This document shows positions 27,153-38,200 of a stretch of DNA of 64,000 nt, one piece after another. The translations under genes were made by a program, and so were the position numbers. The notes under the pieces are model-generated. The model ran no database searches and was not told the DNA's origin. It saw only the letters and a list, made by a program, of their open reading frames with translations. Source of the stretch: Alphaproteobacteria bacterium (GTDB taxonomy: Bacteria; Pseudomonadota; Alphaproteobacteria; JAJFFI01); assembly GCA_030066595.1 (NCBI GenBank), contig JASJBI010000001.1, positions 23,541 to 87,540 of the forward strand, given 5' to 3'. Each line of letters opens with the position of its first letter. Positions within the stretch are counted from its first letter, which is position 1.

Positions 27153-28313
27153 CTAGGTCTCTTGCCGGAATGGCGACTGGGCGGCAAGCGCCCGGAGCTC
27201 GCCCTCCATGGCGACCCGTTCGCGGTCCAGGTAGTCGGCCACGGCCTCGCGGAACCCCGGGTCGCGGATCCAGTGGGCGCTCCAAGTGCGCACGGGCAGA
27301 TAGCCGCGCTGGATCTTGTGCGGACCCTGGGCGCCCGCCTCGACCCGCGCGAGTCCCGTTTCGATCGCGAAATCGATGGCGCGGTAGTAGCAGGCTTCGA
27401 AGTGCAGGAACTTGTATTGCCGGTCGCAGCCCCAGTTGCGGCCGTAGATCGCGTCCTGGCCCAAGAGATTGAGCGCGCCGGCCACCAGCCGACCGTCATG
27501 CTCGGCCATGACCAGAAGGATCCGGTCCCTGAGGCTTGCCCCGATCCGGTCGAAGAACTCCCGGGTCAGATACGGATACCCCCATTTGCGATCGCTTGTG
27601 CTGGTGTAGTGACGGAAGAACGCGTCCCAATGGACGGGCCTGATGTCGTCGCCGCTCAACATGTGGATCCGCACGCCGCTCTCGGCCACCTGGCGCCGCT
27701 CCTTGCGAACCGCCTTGCGTTTTCGTGAGGACAACGCGGCGAGGAAGTCGTCGAAACACTGGTAACCGTCGTTCCGCCAGTGGAACTGCTCGCCGAGGCG
27801 GAGCAGCAGACCGGCCTGCTCGAAGACGCGCGTCTCCTCCTCGCTGGGAAAGGTCACGTGCAGGGACGAGACGCCTATGCGCCGCGCCACCTCGACCATA
27901 CCGGCGACCAGCGCCCGGCGCGCCCGACCGGCCTCGTCACCAGGCCTGACGAGGAGGCGGGGGCCGGTCACCGGCGTGAACGGCACCGAGACCTGAAGTT
28001 TCGGGTAATAGCGCCCGCCGGCCCGCTCATAGGCGTCGGCCCAGCCGTGGTCGAAGACATATTCGCCGTAGGAGTGGGATTTGAGATACATGGGCGCGCA
28101 GGCGGTCACCTGCCCGGCGGCGTTCTCCACGACCAGATGCTGTGGCAGCCAGCCCGCATCACCGCCTACCGAGCCGCTGTCTTCCAGCGCTTTGAGAAAG
28201 GCATGGCTCACGAAAGGGCTGTCCTCGCCGGCGCAGCCGTCCCAGTCGGCCGCATCGATCCCATGCAGGCCGTCGATCACGCGAATCGCAGTGGCGTCGC
28301 TCCCGTCAGGCAT
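27153..28313 (-). CDS. Peptidoglycan-biosynthesis-annotated GNAT/FemAB-like protein (DUF482)
   Basis: 386 residues of the DUF482 family, two tandem GNAT-like folds related to FemAB aminoacyltransferases. Recognisable stretches are PFVSHAFLKALEDSGSVGGD, GWLPQHLVVE, EQFHWRNDGYQCFDDFLAAL, SSRKRKAVRKERR and LEFACYY-like HFEACYYRAIDFAIETGL. The C-terminal AGAQGPHKIQRGYLPVRTWS is strongly family-specific. The protein is cytoplasmic. Databases often tie the family to peptidoglycan, but the reaction is not demonstrated. The ATG at 28313 is preferred over a TTG two codons upstream. Confidence 0.85.
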   Translation of the reverse strand: MPDGSDATAIRVIDGLHGIDAADWDGCAGEDSPFVSHAFLKALEDSGSVGGDAGWLPQHLVVENAAGQVTACAPMYLKSHSYGEYVFDHGWADAYERAGGRYYPKLQVSVPFTPVTGPRLLVRPGDEAGRARRALVAGMVEVARRIGVSSLHVTFPSEEETRVFEQAGLLLRLGEQFHWRNDGYQCFDDFLAALSSRKRKAVRKERRQVAESGVRIHMLSGDDIRPVHWDAFFRHYTSTSDRKWGYPYLTREFFDRIGASLRDRILLVMAEHDGRLVAGALNLLGQDAIYGRNWGCDRQYKFLHFEACYYRAIDFAIETGLARVEAGAQGPHKIQRGYLPVRTWSAHWIRDPGFREAVADYLDRERVAMEGELRALAAQSPFRQET

Positions 28314-28891
28314 GCTCAACAGTATGTGCGGTGGCCGCGGACACTGCTACCAATTTGGCCGATTCCCGGCGACCGGCAAGCGCCGCCGCCCACCCAATGG
28401 CGCTCGCTAGTCTTCGCATTCTGGCGCCCGGTGGCTTGCCGCGCACCGTCTAGGGCGCTATGTCGGGTCCGGAAGTCCGGCGCCCGCAACGGCATGGTTG
28501 CTGCGACGCTCGGACTGTGCGGGGGAATCGCGGTCTGGCTCACAAACGCGAAGTCTCGTGCGGCATGCTTGACGCCGCGCGTTTGCACACTCGCACAAGG
28601 GAGCGCATTTCCGAGCGTGGGACCCACGACCAGATCAAGGCCGAAATGATTGGCGGCACGATGTCCTCAATGGCAGAGCACCAGCCGGTTTCTGAACCCG
28701 ATCGAACGCGTGCCCGCGGGTCGCACGGGCGAGGTGGGTGCTCAGGTCCGTTTGCGCATGCGGTGTCTGCTTCAAGTCCGGGGATTTCGTGTCAAAACCA
28801 AGCGAGCAATCCTCGATATTTCGATTCCCGGCCGTATATCAGTCGGATAGCGAGAACTGCGAACTCCTTTGCAGACATTGGGGGGTAAGAC
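28314..28891. other. Intergenic region between the GNAT-like and histidine kinase genes
   Basis: A 578-bp divergent spacer. Short open frames occur (for example 28650-28850) but have no ribosome site, domain or codon-use support. A strong GGGGGG run at 28880-28885 is the ribosome site of the kinase gene. I see no RNA gene, clear promoter or repeat. Confidence 0.5.
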
Positions 28892-31800
28892 ATGCCCAAT
28901 CTTCAGGCTGGTGACTCGAGCTACGCCCGCTTCACGAAGGCGCAACTTGTCGAGCGCGTTTGCGAGCTCGAGCGGCGGCTTGGCGAAGTCGAGGAAGGCG
29001 CGTCGGCGTCGCGTAACCCCGAAACGGACCGCGGCTCCGATCTGCCATCGCTGAATCTCATCCTGGAGCATCTGGACCAAGGCGTCGCGGTGTTCGATGC
29101 CGACCTCGACTGCATCGCCATGAACCGCACGGTGCGCGAGATCTATGGTCTGCCTGCGGACCGCACCACGAGACGCGACAACTTCGCAGACATCATCCGT
29201 TACATGGCCGAGCGCGGTGAGTACGGCGCCGTCGATGTCGAGGAAGAGGTGCGGGCGCGCGTCGAGCTGGCGCAGCGCTTCGAGCCGCAAGTCCTGGAAC
29301 TCACCCGCCCGAACGGCACGGTGATGGAACTCCGCCGCAATCCCTTGCCCGGGGGCGGGTTTGTGACCGCCTATAACGACATCACCGAGCGGAAGGTGTC
29401 CGAGTCGGCGCTGCTCGACAGCCAGAAGCTGCTGGCGACGGTGGTCGATCACGTCCCCGCCGTGGTGTTCCTCAGGGACCTGGACGGGCGCTTTCTGGGG
29501 ATCAATCGCACCTATGAAGAGGTCTACGGAGTCTCTGAAGACGACGTGCGCGGCAAGACGCTCCATGACGTCTTTCCGAAGGCGCAGGCGGAGGCATACG
29601 CGGCCCATGACCGGGAGGTCATCGAACAGGGGCAGCCGATCGAAAAGGAATGGCGCATCGAGCACGGCGGCGAAGAACATGTCTATGCGTCCGTGGTCTT
29701 TCCCATCGCGGACTCCTCCGGCGCTCCCGTTGCCGTCGGCGGCATCGAGCTCGACCTGAGCGAGCGCCAGCGGGCCCAGGCCGCCGACGAAGCCAAGTCG
29801 AAGCTGATCGAGCTGCTGAGCCGGACCGCCGCGCACGCGAACCGAGCCAGGAGTGTTGAGGACGCCCTGCGGGATTGCCTGGCCGACGTCTGCGGCTACA
29901 CCGGCTGGCCCATCGGCCACGTCTATGTGCCAGCGACGGACGGCTCGGAGCGGCTGGTCTCCTCGAAGATCTGGCATCTCGCGGACCCGGGGCGCTTTGC
30001 CACATTCCGAGACATTACGGAGAAGACGAGCTTCGCCCCGGGCGTGGGTTTGCCAGGCAGGGTGTGGCGCAGCGGCGAACCGGCTTGGATCGTCGACGTG
30101 AGCAAGGACGCCAATTTCCCACGCGCCAAGTACGCCGACGACATCGGCGTGCGGGCGGGGTTCGCCACCCCCGTTCTGGTGGGACCGGACTTGGTCGCGG
30201 TCCTGGAGTTCTACGCGGAGGAGGCTTTCGAGCCGGACCAAGCGCTCCTGCAAATGCTGGATCAGATCGGCAGTCAGTTGGCGCAGGTGGTGGAGAGAGA
30301 GCGTTCTGCGAAAGAGCTGCGCGAAAGCGAGGCCCGGTTTCGCGACATCCTGGACTCGAGCCTGGTCGGCGTCGGGATCAGCAGCGCCGTGGACCAGCGG
30401 GTGCTGTTCGCCAACGCGCGGTTCCGCGAGATGTATCGGGTCGGGGATCGGGAGCTGACCGGGAGTCACGGCCGGGACTTTTATGCCCGCCCCTCGGACC
30501 GTGATGCGATCCTCGAACGGTTCAAGAAGGACGGCCTCGTGCAGGATGCCGAAGTCGAGATGAAACGGGCCGATGGCACGACTTTCTGGGCCCTCTTGAC
30601 GGTGCTGCCGACCGAGTTCCAGGGCGAACCGGCGCGTCTGATTTGGAACTACGACATCGACGCGCGCAAGAAGGCCGAGAGTCGCTTCAGCGCGCTCCTG
30701 GAGTCGGCCCCCGACGCGACGGTGATCGTCAACCGGTCCGGTGAGATCGTCCTCATAAACCAGCAGACCGAGCGGCTGTTCGGCTTTGACGCCGAGGAGC
30801 TGGTCGGGCGGCCCGTCGAGGTGCTCCTGCCCGAGCGCTACCGAGAGCGCCATCCGGACCATCGCAACGGCTTTTTCGAGAACCCCCGCGTGCGGCCCAT
30901 GGGGGTGGGTCTCGAACTCTATGGACAGGCCAAGGACGGCCGCGAGTTCCCGATCGAGATCAGCCTCAGTCCGATCGAGACCGAGGAGGGCACGCTGGTC
31001 GCGTCCGCCATCCGCGATGTGACGGAGCGCAAGAAGGCCGAGGTAGAGCTCCAACAGACCAAGGATCGTCTGGACCTGGCGCTCGAGGGTTCCGGCGACG
31101 GCCTCTGGGACTGGGACATGACGTCGGATTATCTCTACATGGACGAACGCTGGGCGCGGATGTTGGGTTATGAACTGGATGAACTGGAGAACCACATCGG
31201 CACCTGGGAGAGGCTGATAAATCCGGAGGACAAGCCGGGTGTCGAGGCCGAAGTCCAACGCATGATCGCCGCCGACTCGCCTTTCTATGCCCACGAAGCC
31301 CGGCTCAAGTCGAAGTCGGGCGACTGGGTTTGGGTCCTGTCGCGCGGCAAGGTCCTTGAGCGGGATGAGAACGGTGATCCTGTACGCATGATCGGCACGC
31401 ATACCGACATCACGGAGCGCAAGCAGGCCGAGGCAGAGCTGCGCGTGGCCAAGGAGAAGGCCGAGACGGCGCTCGGCGAGCTCAGGTCGGCCCAGCAGCA
31501 GCTCGTACAGTCCGAGAAAATGGCCTCGCTCGGCCAGCTCACGGCCGGTATCGCGCACGAGATCAAGAATCCGCTCAACTTCGTCAACAACTTCGCCGAG
31601 ACCTCGGTCGAACTCCTGGAGGAACTGAAGCAGGAGGTCGGCGCGGCCGTGGACACCCTGGACGACGCGGCCAGGGACGAGGTCGAGGACATTTTCCGGA
31701 TGCTCGGCAAGGACCTTGGCACCATCGCCCATCACGGTCAGCGCGCCGACAGCATCGTCAAGAACATGCTGATGCATTCCCGGGGCAAGAGCAGCGACCG

Positions 31801-32317
31801 CTTGCCCACCGACCTGAACGCGCTGGTCGAGGAGGCCATGAATCTGGCCTATCACGGGGAGCGTGCGCGCGACCGCGGTTTTCAGAGCGAGCTGATATCG
31901 GAGTTCGATCCGAACATCGGCCAGGTCACGATCGTGCCCCAGGACATCACCCGCGTCCTGGTCAACATGGTCAGCAACGCCTTCTATGCCACCAAACAAC
32001 GCCGGGCGGCGACGCCCGCGGACGGCTACGCGCCCGAGGTCCGAATCGCGACGCGCGCGCTCGACGATGGGGTCGAGATCAAGGTTCGGGACAACGGCAC
32101 CGGCATGTCCGACGACGTCCGGGAACAGCTCTTCACGCCGTTCTTCACGACCAAGGCCACCGGCGAAGGAACCGGCCTGGGCCTGTCGATCTGCTACGAC
32201 ATCGTGGTACAGAACCACGGCGGGCGTCTGGACGTCGACAGCCGGGAGAGCGAGTTCACGGAATTCACCATCCGGCTGCCGCGGGAGGCCGGACCGGAGC
32301 AGGGGGCGAGCGCATGA
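28892..32317 (+). CDS. Soluble multi-PAS/GAF hybrid-free sensor histidine kinase
   Basis: 1141 residues with no membrane segment. Domains in order: PAS (PAS_7 type, about 50-165), PAS (175-290), GAF (302-470), PAS (480-590), PAS (597-712), PAS (726-845), a short coiled coil, a HisKA-like dimerisation domain and an HATPase domain (about 1000-1135). The phosphoacceptor is His889 in [12 protein letters not shown]. The ATP site includes [24 protein letters not shown] and [14 protein letters not shown]. The H-box type [13 protein letters not shown] belongs to the group usually paired with separate receivers. The stop overlaps the next gene (ATGA at 32314-32317). The signal is unknown; the stacked PAS/GAF domains suggest several cytosolic inputs. 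Confidence 0.93.
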   Translation: MPNLQAGDSSYARFTKAQLVERVCELERRLGEVEEGASASRNPETDRGSDLPSLNLILEHLDQGVAVFDADLDCIAMNRTVREIYGLPADRTTRRDNFADIIRYMAERGEYGAVDVEEEVRARVELAQRFEPQVLELTRPNGTVMELRRNPLPGGGFVTAYNDITERKVSESALLDSQKLLATVVDHVPAVVFLRDLDGRFLGINRTYEEVYGVSEDDVRGKTLHDVFPKAQAEAYAAHDREVIEQGQPIEKEWRIEHGGEEHVYASVVFPIADSSGAPVAVGGIELDLSERQRAQAADEAKSKLIELLSRTAAHANRARSVEDALRDCLADVCGYTGWPIGHVYVPATDGSERLVSSKIWHLADPGRFATFRDITEKTSFAPGVGLPGRVWRSGEPAWIVDVSKDANFPRAKYADDIGVRAGFATPVLVGPDLVAVLEFYAEEAFEPDQALLQMLDQIGSQLAQVVERERSAKELRESEARFRDILDSSLVGVGISSAVDQRVLFANARFREMYRVGDRELTGSHGRDFYARPSDRDAILERFKKDGLVQDAEVEMKRADGTTFWALLTVLPTEFQGEPARLIWNYDIDARKKAESRFSALLESAPDATVIVNRSGEIVLINQQTERLFGFDAEELVGRPVEVLLPERYRERHPDHRNGFFENPRVRPMGVGLELYGQAKDGREFPIEISLSPIETEEGTLVASAIRDVTERKKAEVELQQTKDRLDLALEGSGDGLWDWDMTSDYLYMDERWARMLGYELDELENHIGTWERLINPEDKPGVEAEVQRMIAADSPFYAHEARLKSKSGDWVWVLSRGKVLERDENGDPVRMIGTHTDITERKQAEAELRVAKEKAETALGELRSAQQQLVQSEKMASLGQLTAGIAHEIKNPLNFVNNFAETSVELLEELKQEVGAAVDTLDDAARDEVEDIFRMLGKDLGTIAHHGQRADSIVKNMLMHSRGKSSDRLPTDLNALVEEAMNLAYHGERARDRGFQSELISEFDPNIGQVTIVPQDITRVLVNMVSNAFYATKQRRAATPADGYAPEVRIATRALDDGVEIKVRDNGTGMSDDVREQLFTPFFTTKATGEGTGLGLSICYDIVVQNHGGRLDVDSRESEFTEFTIRLPREAGPEQGASA

Positions 32318-32712
32318 CGGTCAGTGTATTGGTCGTGGACGATGAGACGGACGTGGCCGAGCTGTTCCGCCGGCGGTTTCGGCGCGAGCTCAAGGACGGC
32401 AGCTACGTCCTCCATTTCGCCGCATCCGGCGAAGAGGCCTTGGCCATGCTCGATACGGACGTTCAGCCCGAACTCTTGCTGATCCTTTCGGACATAAACA
32501 TGCCCGGCATGACCGGCCTGGAGCTGCTCAAGCGGGTCAAGGAAATGATGCCTGATATGCCGGTCGCCATGGTGACCGCCTATGGCGACGACGAAAACCG
32601 CAGTGCCGCGAACGCGTATGGGGCGGCCGAATTCATCACCAAGCCGATCGACTTTGGCGAGCTGAAACAGAAGGTCGCGGAGTTGACCGCGGCGCCACGG
32701 GGGCGCACATGA
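32314..32712 (+). CDS. Single-domain response regulator (CheY-like)
   Basis: 132 residues, receiver domain only. Phosphoacceptor Asp60 is in [17 protein letters not shown], the acidic pocket in [10 protein letters not shown], the conserved Thr in [10 protein letters not shown] and the Lys in [11 protein letters not shown]. It overlaps the kinase gene by 4 bp and the receiver-cyclase gene by 4 bp, so all three are translationally coupled. Being without an output domain, it may shuttle phosphate or act on a protein target. The sequence closely resembles the receiver of the next protein, suggesting duplication. Confidence 0.93.
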   Translation: MTVSVLVVDDETDVAELFRRRFRRELKDGSYVLHFAASGEEALAMLDTDVQPELLLILSDINMPGMTGLELLKRVKEMMPDMPVAMVTAYGDDENRSAANAYGAAEFITKPIDFGELKQKVAELTAAPRGRT

Positions 32713-33806
32713 CGGCGAAAATCCTCGTGGTCGACGACGAGGTCGATCTGCAGGAGCTGATCAAGCGTAAGTTCCGGCGCGAGATCAGGACGGGCGAGTT
32801 CGATTTTCGCTTCGCGGAGAGCGGCGCCGAGGCGCTCAAGATCCTGCAGAACGGCAGCGACATCGATCTCGTCCTGAGCGACATCAACATGCCGGGCATG
32901 AGCGGGCTCGAGCTGCTGCATCATCTCGGCGAATACGACACGCAGCTCAAGACCGTGATGGTCTCGGCTTACGGCGACATGGACAACATCCGCGAGGCCA
33001 TGAACGCTGGCGCCTTTGACTTCGTCACCAAGCCGATCGATTTCGGCGACCTGTTGATCACCATCAAGAAGACCCTCGACGAGCTTGACGTGCTCAAGGA
33101 GGCGTTCCGCCTGCGCGCCGAAGCCGAGGCGCAGCGGACCAATCTCGCCCGCTACTTCCCGCCGAACCTGGTCGAGACGCTGGCCGGGCTCGACGATCCG
33201 TTCGGCGAGCCTCGGGAGCAGCCGGTCGCCGTCATGTTCGTCGATATCGTCGGTTTCACGGCACTCGCGGCGACCCTCCCGGCGAAGGAGGTGTTCCGGC
33301 TGTTGCGGGAGTTCCACTCCCGCATGGCACAAGCGGTGTTTGCGGCGCACGGCACCTTGGACAAGTTCATCGGCGACGGGCTGATGGCGACATTCGGCAC
33401 CCCGACAACGGGCGATCGAGACGCCACCAACGCATTGCGCTGCGCGTTCGCCATGATCGACGCCGTCGAGGAGGTCAATGCGGACCGGCGCGGCGGCGGC
33501 AAGGCGGAGGTGAGTCTCGGAATCGGACTGCACTACGGCCCCGTGATGCTGGGCAACATCGGCGACGCCCGGCGGCTCGAATTCGCGGTGCTCGGCGAGA
33601 CCGTGAACATCGCCAGCCGTCTCGAGGGTCTCACCCGCCCTCTTGGCGCGACCATCGTCATCAGCGAGGCCATGGTCGAGGCCGTCCGGGCGGAGACGCC
33701 GGAGAATGTCGCCGAACTGGACAAGTTCTCGAAGTGTGCCAAGCAGGCAATCCGCGGGCTCAAGGACGACATCCCGGTTTGGGCCTATCACCAAGAGACA
33801 CGGTAA
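32709..33806 (+). CDS. Response regulator with class III adenylate/guanylate cyclase output
   Basis: 365 residues. The N-terminal receiver (1-120) has phosphoacceptor Asp58 ([17 protein letters not shown]) and the Lys of FVTKPIDFGDL. A helical linker (LDVLKEAFRLRAEAEAQRTN) leads to a class III cyclase domain (about 175-350). This has the metal aspartates in VMFVDIVGFTAL and KFIGDGLMATFG and transition-state residues in LGETVNIASRLE. It would make cAMP (or cGMP) when phosphorylated, probably by the coupled kinase; that is inference. The nucleotide choice is not certain, as the substrate-discriminating positions were not modelled. Confidence 0.92.
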   Translation: MTAKILVVDDEVDLQELIKRKFRREIRTGEFDFRFAESGAEALKILQNGSDIDLVLSDINMPGMSGLELLHHLGEYDTQLKTVMVSAYGDMDNIREAMNAGAFDFVTKPIDFGDLLITIKKTLDELDVLKEAFRLRAEAEAQRTNLARYFPPNLVETLAGLDDPFGEPREQPVAVMFVDIVGFTALAATLPAKEVFRLLREFHSRMAQAVFAAHGTLDKFIGDGLMATFGTPTTGDRDATNALRCAFAMIDAVEEVNADRRGGGKAEVSLGIGLHYGPVMLGNIGDARRLEFAVLGETVNIASRLEGLTRPLGATIVISEAMVEAVRAETPENVAELDKFSKCAKQAIRGLKDDIPVWAYHQETR

Positions 33807-33855
33807 GAGCGGCCGGCGGACCGAACGGGTTCGGCCCGACTACATTCCTTGGGCC

Positions 33856-33875
33856 CTTGACTGACCTTGACTAAC
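33856..33875 (+). repeat. Tandem 10-bp direct repeat
   Basis: CTTGACTGAC and CTTGACTAAC lie head to tail between the cyclase and RND adaptor genes. Each contains a TTGAC core that could serve as a -35 element. Confidence 0.35.
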
Positions 33876-33885
33876 CGGTCTTGCT

Positions 33886-33921
33886 AGAGCCTTGTCCGTC
33901 CATATGACCGGACAGGGCTCT
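33886..33921 (+). terminator. Long hairpin between the cyclase and RND operons
   Basis: A 13-bp stem (33886-33898 with 33909-33921, one U-G pair) and a 10-nt loop follow the cyclase gene by 80 bp. There is no U-tract, so it may act as a Rho-assisted barrier or a leader element of the RND operon rather than a classic terminator. Confidence 0.4.
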
Positions 33922-33970
33922 GGTGTGTCCGGGGCGGATGCCAACCTCGATGGGCGGAGGCAGCAGGGAA

Positions 33971-35188
33971 ATGGGAGTTCGGGACGGGGCAAAATCGGCC
34001 GGCTTTCTGGGACATCGGCACCGAATATCGGACCGCGGACAGCCCGCGTTGGTCCAGACGTGGTCTCCGGCGCGCTGCGCTCGCCACATCCTGGGTCTTG
34101 CGATGATCGTGTCGCTGGTCGCCGCCTGTGGGGAGGAAGAGCAAATCGTCGAGGAGATCCGGTCGATCAAGACCGTCACCGTCGGAGAGGCGGAGGCCGG
34201 CCAACTGCGCCGGTTCTCGGGCATTGTGCGGGCCGTCGACCGGTCGGCGCTCAGCTTCGAAGTCCCGGGAAATGTCCTGATCGTCAATGTCGACATCGGC
34301 GCCAGGGTTAAGAAGGACCAGGTCCTCGCGGAGCTCGACAACGAGCCCTATGAGCTCGAGGTGGCCAAGGCCGAGGCCGAGCTGGTCACGGCGCGGGCCA
34401 AGGTGACGAAGCAGCGCGCGGACTACGAGCGCGAGAAGACCATCTTCGACCAGGGTGCGGGCAGCGAGCGGCGGCTAGATCAAGCGGAATTCTCTCTCAA
34501 AGAGGCAGAGGCCAGCGTGGACTTCGTCGTCTCCAAGCTCAACCTGGCCAAGCGTGATCTGCGCAAGACCGTGCTCTACGCCCCTTACGACGGCAGCATC
34601 GGTGTGCGCGAGGTCGAACCCTTCGTCGATGTGCGCCGCGGACAGAAGATATTCGAGATCGATGCCCAGGGGGAACAAGAGGTCGAGGTCGGCATTCCTG
34701 AGACCGTTGTCCAATTCCTGACCGTCGATATGTCGACGGTCGTCTCCTTTCCCACCCTGCCCGGAAAGACCGTCGAAGGCAGAGTCACCGAGGTCGGCAC
34801 TCTCGCCGGCCGGGGCAACGCCTTTCCGATCAAGGTCAGGTTGCTCGATCCGCCGCCCCAGGTGCGTTCCGGCATGACGGCGGAAGTCACCTTCGAGCTC
34901 AAGGACGAGAGGCTTGGTGCCGGGTTCCCGATACCCGGTCATGCGCTCGTGCCGACGATTGAGGCAAACCGGGGATTCGTGTTCGTCTACCAGGCCGATA
35001 CATCCATGGTGAAGAAAACCCCGGTCCAGTTCTTCGGCGTCAAAGACAACATGGTCATTATCTCGGAGGGGATTGCGCCGGGCGACATCGTAGCCGTGGC
35101 GGGGGTGAGCTTTCTGAGCGACGGCATGAAGGTCAAACTCATGGCCAAGGCCGAGAAACCGAAGCCCGAAACGCTTGCCGTCGAGTGA
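33971..35188 (+). CDS. RND efflux periplasmic adaptor subunit (lipoprotein)
   Basis: A membrane-fusion protein that bridges an inner-membrane RND pump to an outer-membrane channel. The lipobox is LVAAC within IVSLVAACGEEE, so the mature protein is lipid-anchored. Next come the biotinyl-lipoyl-like part (GNVLIVNVDIGARVKKDQVL), a coiled-coil hairpin (ELEVAKAEAELVTARAKVTK) and beta-barrel segments (VLYAPYDGSIGVREVEPFVD, RSGMTAEVTFEL). The start is uncertain: the ATG at 33971 follows GGAGG but gives a long 50-residue signal region, and a TTG nearer the hydrophobic stretch would give a normal one. It is 18 bp before the pump gene. No outer-membrane channel gene is adjacent. Confidence 0.88.
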   Translation: MGVRDGAKSAGFLGHRHRISDRGQPALVQTWSPARCARHILGLAMIVSLVAACGEEEQIVEEIRSIKTVTVGEAEAGQLRRFSGIVRAVDRSALSFEVPGNVLIVNVDIGARVKKDQVLAELDNEPYELEVAKAEAELVTARAKVTKQRADYEREKTIFDQGAGSERRLDQAEFSLKEAEASVDFVVSKLNLAKRDLRKTVLYAPYDGSIGVREVEPFVDVRRGQKIFEIDAQGEQEVEVGIPETVVQFLTVDMSTVVSFPTLPGKTVEGRVTEVGTLAGRGNAFPIKVRLLDPPPQVRSGMTAEVTFELKDERLGAGFPIPGHALVPTIEANRGFVFVYQADTSMVKKTPVQFFGVKDNMVIISEGIAPGDIVAVAGVSFLSDGMKVKLMAKAEKPKPETLAVE

Positions 35189-35206
35189 GGCGAGGGGGCG
35201 CCAACG

Positions 35207-38200
35207 ATGATTACCAGTTTTGCGCTGAACAACTCCCGCACGGTCATCTTCTCGATGATCCTCATGCTGCTGTTCGGCGCCGTCCTCATGGCCACCCAGC
35301 CGCGTCTGGAAGACCCGTTCATCACCATTCGCGAGGCCGTCATCACCACCAAGTTCCCCGGCATGGCCCCGGAACGGATCGAGCGCCTCATTACCAGACG
35401 GATCGAAGAACAGGCGCGGACCATGAGCGAGCTGGACGATATCTGGTCCACCTCCAAGCGCGGCGAGTCCATCGTTCACTTCGAGGTCGCGGACGAGGTG
35501 CCCTCGACGGAACTCATGGCCACATGGAAGAGACTGCGCAACAAGCTCCACGACATCGCGCCGACCCTGCCCGAAGGTACCATCGGGCCGATCATCAACG
35601 ACGAGTTCGGCGATACGGCCGTCGCGACCGTGGCGCTGTGGAGCGACGGCTTTTCCATGGCCGAGATGCGGGAAGCGGCCCGCGCCGCCAGGGAACGCCT
35701 GGGCACCATGAAGGGGATCAAGAAGATCGACCTCTACGGGATCCAGGACGAGCGGATCTATCTCGACATCGTCAACGCCAAGATGGCCCAGTTCGGCATC
35801 GGCATCCGCGCCATCGCCGATACCTTGAAGGCGCAGAACATCGTTCTCCCGGCCGGGCGGCTCGACGTCGAAGGGACCGAGGTGATCGTCGATCCCACCG
35901 GGAACTTCGATCAGATCTCGGAGATCGAGACGCTGCTGATCCCGGTTCCGGGCACCCAGAAGACGGTTCCCTTGCAGGACCTTGCCACCATCCGGCGGGC
36001 CTACGTGGATCCGCCCGATAAACCGGCCTACTTCAACGGCCGGCCGGCCATCATTCTCAGCGTTATTCTGACCCAGGGCGTCAACGCCGTCGATTTCGGC
36101 CGGCGCCTCACCCGGAAGCTCGAGGAAATCGAGCGGTCGCTGCCCCTTGGCTATGTCCTGGACTACGCCACCTACCAGCCCGACCTGATCCAGAAGGCGG
36201 TCATGGGGGCCGTCAGCAACGTGGTCCAGACCTTGGTCATCGTGCTGGTCGTGGTGATGATCTTCCTCGGCGTGCGCACCGGCCTGATCGTCGGCTCCTT
36301 CGTGCCGCTGGTGATGCTGATGGGCCTGGTGGTCATGGGTCTGATGGGCATCGAGCTGCAGCGCATCTCAATCGCCTCGATGATCATTGCGCTCGGCATG
36401 CTGGTCGACAACGGGATCGTCGTCGCCGAGGATATCCGGACCCGGATGCAGCTCGGCGCCTCCCCAACGGATGCGGCGAAAGCGGCCGGCGACTCGCTCT
36501 CCTTGCCCTTGCTGACGAGCACCTTGACCACCGTCCTCGCCTTTGCGCCGATGTTCCTGATGATCGGCCAGACCGGCGATTACGTCCTCTCGTTGGGCCA
36601 GGTGGTGACGATCCTGCTGCTGTCCTCGTGGTTTCTCTCCATGTACCTGACGACCAGCTCCTGCAGCTGGTTCATGAAGGTCAAGCCAGTGACCGCCTCG
36701 CAGGAAGGCGACGCCGCCGATCCCTACCAGGGAAAGTTCTACCGCGCCTACCGCGGTTTCCTGGAGGCGACCCTGCGGATGCGTATTGTGGTCATCGGCG
36801 TGACCTTTGGCGCGATGACGCTCGCCGTCTACGGCTTCACCTTCGTCCCCAAGGTGTTCTTCCCACCCGGAGACCGGAACCAGTTTCTGGCCTATCTGGA
36901 TTTTCCGGCCGGAACCCGGATCGACCGCACCGCGGCGGCGGTTGAGGAAATCAGCGCCTGGCTGCAGGACAAGTCGGTCAACCCGGAGATCACCGGTACG
37001 GTCGCCTATGTCGGCAGCGGCGGTCCCCGGTTCTTCCTGTCCCTGGCGCCCGACGATCCTGACCCGCACACGGCCTTCATCATTATCAACACCGAGAGCG
37101 ACAAGCAGGTGCCCACCCTGGTGCGGCGGGTGCGCGACTACCTGTTGGCCAATCAGCCCAATGTGCGGGGCCGGGTCAAGGCTATGTGGTTGGGCGCCAG
37201 CGAAACCGGGCTGGTCGAGTTCCGCCTGAGCGGTCCCGACGGCGCGGTCCTGTGGCGCCAGGCGGAACAGCTCATGGACGCGATGCGCGCCGTTCCGGGA
37301 ACCATCGATATTCGGCAGGACTGGAACAATCTCGTGTTCAGGCTGGTGGTCGAGGTCGACCAAGCCCGGGCGCGCCGGGCCGGGCTCACCTCGCAGGAGG
37401 TCGCCGACTCCCTCGACGCCTTCATCGACGGTGCGACCACGACGGAGTATCGGGCCGGCGACACGGTCTTCCCGGTCGTCATCCGGGGCGTCGAACGGGA
37501 GCGCGAGAACGTCGTCGCAATCCCGGGTCTCGGCGTCTACTCACAGAACACGCAAAACAACGTGCCCTTGTCTCAGATCGCCAATCTCTATGGCTTGGGC
37601 GAGGTCAACCAGATCCATCGCTACAATCAGGAGCGGACCATAAAGGTCAGCGCCAAGCACCAGACGCTGCCGGCAGGCGAGCTGGTCGCGCGGCTGATGC
37701 CGACCCTGGAGGAGATGGAGTTCCCCCCCGGCCACTACTGGGAAATGGGCGGCGAACTCGAGAAATCGGCCGAAGCACAGGAAAAGCTTAGGCAGTGGTT
37801 TCCGCCATGCTTCATGCTGATCATCGCGCTCTTGATCTGGCAGTTCAATTCCTTCCGCCGGGCCGGCATCATTCTGATCACCATTCCCCTGATCCTGATC
37901 GGCGCGGTCGTCGGCATGCTCGTCATGCGGGCCGACTTCGGGTTCATGGTGATCCTCGGCCTGTTGAGCCTGGCCGGGGTGATCATCAACAACGGCATCG
38001 TCTTGATCGACAAGATCGAGACCAATCGATCCCAGGGTGACAACGACTACGACGCCGTGGTCTCGGCGGCGATCTCCCGGCTGCGGCCGATCCTGATGTC
38101 CGTGACCACCACGGTGCTCGGGCTCTTGCCCCTGATCATCTCGCAGGATCCCCTGTTCTACGGTCTCGCCAGCGTGATGGCCTGGGGCCTGGCGGTCGGC

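Noticed and set aside
28650..28850. 66-residue open frame upstream of the kinase gene
   Set aside because: No ribosome site, no domain, basic low-complexity composition; probably chance.
28772..32218. An 1148-residue minus-strand open frame
   Set aside because: Antisense to the PAS/GAF histidine kinase; no domain can be recognised in it.
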